A DNA stretch of 16,346 nt from an uncultured Lachnospiraceae bacterium. GTDB lineage: Bacteria; Bacillota; Clostridia; Lachnospirales; Lachnospiraceae. Location: positions 1-16,346 of the forward strand of contig CAMKMR010000009.1 of the NCBI GenBank assembly GCA_946413945.1, written 5' to 3'. Below the pieces are notes generated by a model. The model saw only the letters and a program-made list of their open reading frames with translations. It had not been told where the DNA came from and did no database searches. A program made the position numbers and the translations under genes. Below, one piece after another: positions 12,932-16,346 of this stretch (the first letter of the stretch is position 1; every line of letters begins with the position of its first letter).

Positions 12932-14641
12932 TTGAAAACAAGGATAAAAATAGTTATCGCATTTGCTTTTCTTATAGCGGTGATATTTACCTGGCCAAAA
13001 GAAAAGCGTGGGACTATAGCGGAAGCAAAGAATTTTTCAGAGAATTATTCAAACGTTGAGGAGGTCTTTCATGAAAGAACTACTGACGGGAAGCTTAATG
13101 TTGTATTCAACGGAAAAAATATAAGTAACTTAAGGTATGGTTTTGTGATGACGGATTCGATGGAAATCCTTATGCCTTCGGATTTCATTGAACAGATCAT
13201 GGGCTGTGCCGTAGTCAGGCTAGACGAAGATACATTTGTTATCCAAAAAAGAGACGTAAGAATAGAGATGAGCCTAAGCAGCAGATCTTTTTTGATAAAT
13301 GGAATAAATAAAGAAATTACTGAATTACCGATCTTAAAACAAAGAAGCGGGATAATTCTTATTCCTATTAAAGAGTTGATAGAGTATCTGGGTTATAAGG
13401 CAGAATATAATTATCAGTTTAACTGTATAAGGATCGAGCAGTTTGATTTTAGCTCACCGCTTCCAACAAAGTATGATATGAGGATTGATAATAGAGTTAC
13501 AGATGTGAGAGACCAGGGGATTTATGGAACCTGCTGGGCTTTTGCGTCGCTGGGAGCTATGGAATCTACTCTGATGCCTCTTGAAAAAAACATCTTTTCT
13601 ACAGATCATATGGCTATGAATAACAGTTATAAACTGGACTTAAACGAAGGTGGAGAAGGGACTATCAGTTTAGCCTATCTGGCATCCTGGAAGGGGCCGG
13701 TATATGAAAAAGATGATCCATATGGTGATGGTAAAACTAATGATAAGCTTGAGGCTGTTAAACATCTTGAAGAAGCTATCATATTAAAGACAAGAGATGA
13801 TGAAGCTATAAAGAGCGCTATATATGAGTTTGGAGGAGTTGAGACATCACTTTATCTCGGTATGGTATATACGGGATATTATTCTCGTTATTATGACTCG
13901 GAAAATTATAGTTATTACTATAATGGGCCTGAGACTCCAAACCATGCAGTTGTTGTGGTTGGCTGGGATGACGATTATCCTAAAGAAAGATTTGTGAATG
14001 AGCCATCGAGAAATGGTGCTTTCATATGTAAAAACAGCTGGGGTACGGATTTTGGAGAAAATGGTTATTTTTATGTTTCCTATGATGATGTAAATATCTG
14101 CCAGAACGCAGTTGTCTACAGCAAGGTTGGAAATAAGGATAATTTTGATAATATCTATCAGACTGATATGCTGGGCTGGGTTGGACAGATAGGCTTCGAA
14201 GAGGGTTCAGCCTATTTTGCCCACTGCTATACAGCAAGGGCTGATGAAGAACTAGAGGCAGTATCATTTTATGCTACAGATGTAAATACATCCTTTTCGG
14301 TTTATTATGTACCGGAATTTGAGGATGTCAGCTCCTTTATAAAAAAGGAACATATAGTGGATGGCAATATTAAATACGCAGGTTATTACACTGTAAGGCT
14401 GCCAGAAAAAAAACAGTTAAAAAAAGGGGAAAGATTTGCAGTGGTGGTACACATAACTACGCCATCTACAACTAAGCCTATAGCTGTTGAAATGAGGGCT
14501 GATGAAAAAACAGCAAGTGCTGATATCTCTGATGGAGAGGGTTATGCCAGCAGATATGGAGATATCTGGATAAAAGCTGAAGACAGAGAATGTGATATAT
14601 GTCTTAAAGCGTTTACAAATAATAAGAAAAATGAAAAGTAG
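12932..14641 (+). CDS. Secreted papain-like (C1) cysteine protease with N-terminal stalk domain and C-terminal lectin-like domain
   Basis: The 569 residues begin with a signal peptide or anchor (basic start, hydrophobic 7-20). Residues about 54-170 resemble the copper-amine-oxidase-N 'stalk' domain (two IxVPxK-like strands, for example ILIPIKELIEYLGYKAEY). Residues 177-398 are a C1 peptidase: oxyanion Q195 and nucleophile C201 in DQGIYGTCWAF, H338 in NHAVVVVGW, N368 in CKNSWG. The last 170 residues fit the beta-rich lectin-like domain that follows C1 domains in Clostridia. The start is TTG at 12932, six bases after AGGGG; the next Met is at residue 73 and would remove the signal. It probably acts outside the cell, in protein degradation or wall protein processing. 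Its place between rRNA methylation and rdgB is unexpected. Confidence 0.87.
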   Translation: MKTRIKIVIAFAFLIAVIFTWPKEKRGTIAEAKNFSENYSNVEEVFHERTTDGKLNVVFNGKNISNLRYGFVMTDSMEILMPSDFIEQIMGCAVVRLDEDTFVIQKRDVRIEMSLSSRSFLINGINKEITELPILKQRSGIILIPIKELIEYLGYKAEYNYQFNCIRIEQFDFSSPLPTKYDMRIDNRVTDVRDQGIYGTCWAFASLGAMESTLMPLEKNIFSTDHMAMNNSYKLDLNEGGEGTISLAYLASWKGPVYEKDDPYGDGKTNDKLEAVKHLEEAIILKTRDDEAIKSAIYEFGGVETSLYLGMVYTGYYSRYYDSENYSYYYNGPETPNHAVVVVGWDDDYPKERFVNEPSRNGAFICKNSWGTDFGENGYFYVSYDDVNICQNAVVYSKVGNKDNFDNIYQTDMLGWVGQIGFEEGSAYFAHCYTARADEELEAVSFYATDVNTSFSVYYVPEFEDVSSFIKKEHIVDGNIKYAGYYTVRLPEKKQLKKGERFAVVVHITTPSTTKPIAVEMRADEKTASADISDGEGYASRYGDIWIKAEDRECDICLKAFTNNKKNEK

Positions 14642-14653
14642 GAGATAAATTCT

Positions 14654-15235
14654 ATGAAGAGACTTATTTTTGCAACTTCAAATGAAAACAAGATGAGAGA
14701 GATCAGAGCGATATTTGATGGCCTGGGCTATGAGATCGTATCTATGAAGGAAGCAGGAATTGACTGTGATGTAGAAGAGAATGGGACAACGTTTGAAGAG
14801 AACGCCCTTATTAAGGCAAGAGCAGTAAATAAGATCTGCCATGAACTCGTGCTTGCAGATGACTCGGGACTTGAAATTGACTATTTAAATAAGGAACCTG
14901 GCATTTATTCAGCAAGGTATTTAGGCCATGACACTTCATATGATATAAAGAATGCCAATCTTATAGAGAGATTAGAGGGTGTTCCTGATGAAAAAAGAAC
15001 AGCCAGATTCGTATGTGCTGTTGCAGCGGTATTCCCTGATGGACATGAAGAAGTAAGACGTGAGACTATGGAAGGTCGTATAGGTTATGAGATTGCAGGG
15101 GCAAATGGATTTGGCTATGATCCGATTTTCTTCCTTCCTCAGTACAAAAAGACATCGGCAGAAATCTCTCCTGAAGAAAAAAATGCAATAAGCCATAGAG
15201 GTAAGGCACTGCGCGCCATTAAAGAAGTATTATAG
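14654..15235 (+). CDS. rdgB: Non-canonical purine NTP pyrophosphatase (RdgB/HAM1 family)
   Basis: It hydrolyses dITP, XTP and ITP to monophosphates, keeping deaminated purines out of DNA and RNA. The 193 residues match the family. FATSNENKMREI (6-17) is the nucleotide-binding start, ENALIKA the next block, LADDSGLEID holds the catalytic acidic pair, PGIYSARY, GFGYDPIF and ISHRGKAL complete the signature. TAGGAG lies nine bases upstream and contains the stop codon of the protease gene, so the two genes are translationally close. It is directly followed by the phosphoesterase gene; rdgB with a yfcE-type gene is a common pair in clostridia and archaea. Confidence 0.96.
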   Translation: MKRLIFATSNENKMREIRAIFDGLGYEIVSMKEAGIDCDVEENGTTFEENALIKARAVNKICHELVLADDSGLEIDYLNKEPGIYSARYLGHDTSYDIKNANLIERLEGVPDEKRTARFVCAVAAVFPDGHEEVRRETMEGRIGYEIAGANGFGYDPIFFLPQYKKTSAEISPEEKNAISHRGKALRAIKEVL

Positions 15236-15250
15236 TAAGGACGATAAAAA

Positions 15251-15757
15251 ATGAAAGCGCGTAAGATAATGGTGGTGAGTGATTCTCACGGTGTAACTGA
15301 AAATGTTATCAAGGCTATAGAAAAAGAAAAGGATATAGATCTTTTTATCCATTTAGGAGATGTGATAAGAGATACGCAGACAATAAAGAGTCATCTTAAT
15401 TGTCCGTCTTATTTTGTGGCAGGAAATTGCGATTATGATCCTGAACTTCCTAAGGCCTGCAAGGTATATATAGGGGAGAGAACAGCCTATATCTGTCACG
15501 GTAACAGATTTTTTGTAGGGGATGGTACTGAATTTTTAGAATCAGTAGCAAGAGATAATGACTGTGATGTTGTAATGTACGGACATACCCATATTCCTGA
15601 TATAAGAGAAGAAGGGAGCTTTGGAGCTATAGTCATTAATCCTGGTAGCATTTCACAGCCAAGAACTTCGGATAGATATAAAACTTATGTGATAATAAAT
15701 GTTATGGATGACGGCGAGTGGGATATTCAGTTAAAAAAGTTGGCTGATCAGATTTAA
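15251..15757 (+). CDS. YfcE/MJ0936-type metallophosphoesterase
   Basis: A 168-residue single-domain phosphodiesterase of the calcineurin-like fold with a two-metal centre. All metal-binding blocks are present: SDSHG (10-14), HLGD (34-37), GNCDYD (57-62), CHGNR (79-83 region) and GHTHIP followed by INPGSIS. Members hydrolyse phosphodiesters in vitro; the natural substrate is mostly unknown. AAGGA lies eight bases upstream of the ATG. It follows rdgB by 15 bases and precedes the RlmD-like gene by 31 bases, so co-transcription is very likely. Confidence 0.92.
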   Translation: MKARKIMVVSDSHGVTENVIKAIEKEKDIDLFIHLGDVIRDTQTIKSHLNCPSYFVAGNCDYDPELPKACKVYIGERTAYICHGNRFFVGDGTEFLESVARDNDCDVVMYGHTHIPDIREEGSFGAIVINPGSISQPRTSDRYKTYVIINVMDDGEWDIQLKKLADQI

Positions 15758-15788
15758 TAGAAATAAAAAACAGAAATTGAGAGGTAGC

Positions 15789-16346
15789 ATGAAAAAGGGC
15801 GATATCATTGAAGGAATAATTACAGATTACAGTTTTCCTAACAGAGGAAGTTTTGCAGCGGAAGATAGGAAAGTTATCGTAAAGAATGCATTTCCAGGTC
15901 AGAAGGTAAAATGCAGGATCGTAAAGAAGAGATCAAGCCATTATGAGGCTGTGGCAATGGACGTATTAGAAGAGTCTCCTTTGGAAACAGAGAAGCCGGT
16001 CTGTCATCATTTTTACGAATGTGGTGGTTGCACATATCAGACTATGAAGTATGAAAGCCAGCTTAAGCTTAAGAGTGATATGATAGAAAAGCTTTTAAGA
16101 GAAGTTGTAGAGGACCTTCCATGGGAAGGGATCGTTGCGTCACCTTCTCAGTATGGCTACAGAAATAAGATGGAATTTACTTTTGGAGATCAGGAAAAGG
16201 ATGGACCTATGACTTTAGGGCTTCATAGAATGAATTCCAATTATGATATCCTTCCAATAAATGGATGTGCCATAGTTAGAAAGGCATGGAATGAGATCCT
16301 TGCATTTACCCAGAAATTTTACCGTGATAAAAAGGTAAGCTTCTAT
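15789..16346 (+). CDS. 23S rRNA (uracil-C5)-methyltransferase, RlmD/RumA-TrmA family, 5' part
   Basis: The first 186 codons of a gene that runs out of the window. Family members use SAM to methylate C5 of specific uridines in 23S rRNA (U1939, U747) or tRNA (U54). Residues 1-60 are a TRAM RNA-binding domain (GDIIEGIITDY, FPGQKVKCRIVKKR). Cysteines C72, C78 and C81 (C-x5-C-x2-C, ECGGC) with C160 (NGCAIV) match the 4Fe-4S site of RumA/RlmD. RNKMEF (125-130) is the conserved start of the central domain. The catalytic domain with SAM site and nucleophile is beyond the window, so the target uridine cannot be assigned. GAGAGG lies about four bases before the ATG. Confidence 0.92.
   Translation, partial: MKKGDIIEGIITDYSFPNRGSFAAEDRKVIVKNAFPGQKVKCRIVKKRSSHYEAVAMDVLEESPLETEKPVCHHFYECGGCTYQTMKYESQLKLKSDMIEKLLREVVEDLPWEGIVASPSQYGYRNKMEFTFGDQEKDGPMTLGLHRMNSNYDILPINGCAIVRKAWNEILAFTQKFYRDKKVSFY

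Overview
This window looks like a chromosomal housekeeping region of a low-to-moderate GC Firmicute. The family Lachnospiraceae (Butyrivibrio, Pseudobutyrivibrio or a relative) fits best. The reasons are: clostridial gene pairs (tadA followed by a large Bacillus/Clostridia-type SRP RNA, and tatD followed by ksgA); strong GGAGG-type ribosome sites; TTG starts behind good Shine-Dalgarno sites; and a secreted papain-like protease with a 'stalk' domain. The genus is an inference. I see no prophage, insertion sequence, CRISPR array, tRNA or rRNA.

Layout. (1) 1-885 (+): 3' part of ddl, D-Ala-D-Ala ligase, ended by a bidirectional terminator at 951-982. (2) 5978-1008 (-): an apparent operon read leftward: PLP aminotransferase, a GH77 (MalQ-type) protein with an altered active site, a PlsC acyltransferase, a membrane-anchored Lys-rich protein of unknown function and a CPBP membrane protease. 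(3) About 6002-6055: overlapping back-to-back promoters for regions 2 and 4. (4) 6076-10274 (+): tatD, ksgA, tadA, SRP RNA (own promoter), an HD-domain hydrolase and a membrane-anchored unknown protein, ended by a terminator at 10297-10337. The gaps on both sides of ksgA are filled with 35-bp tandem repeats. (5) 10313-11532 (-): murG with its own terminator and promoter, and beyond its terminator a probable remnant of a membrane O-acyltransferase. (6) 11731-16346 (+): a compact operon of a THUMP-type rRNA methyltransferase, a secreted C1 protease, RdgB/HAM1, a YfcE-type phosphoesterase and the 5' part of an RlmD/TrmA-type methyltransferase.

Most genes serve translation and RNA modification (ksgA, tadA, SRP RNA, rlmL-like, rlmD-like), nucleotide pool cleaning (rdgB), peptidoglycan synthesis (ddl, murG) or lipid synthesis (plsC). 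Three things stand out. The GH77 protein lacks the catalytic nucleophile and two other near-invariant active-site residues but has an intact reading frame. The ksgA-tadA gap carries 35-bp repeats whose units form a chain of 12-residue mini-ORFs linked by ATGA stop/start overlaps, each start resembling the real tadA start. Tandem repeats also abut the 3' ends of two other genes.

All identifications come from motifs, gene order and inspection. No database or folding program was run.
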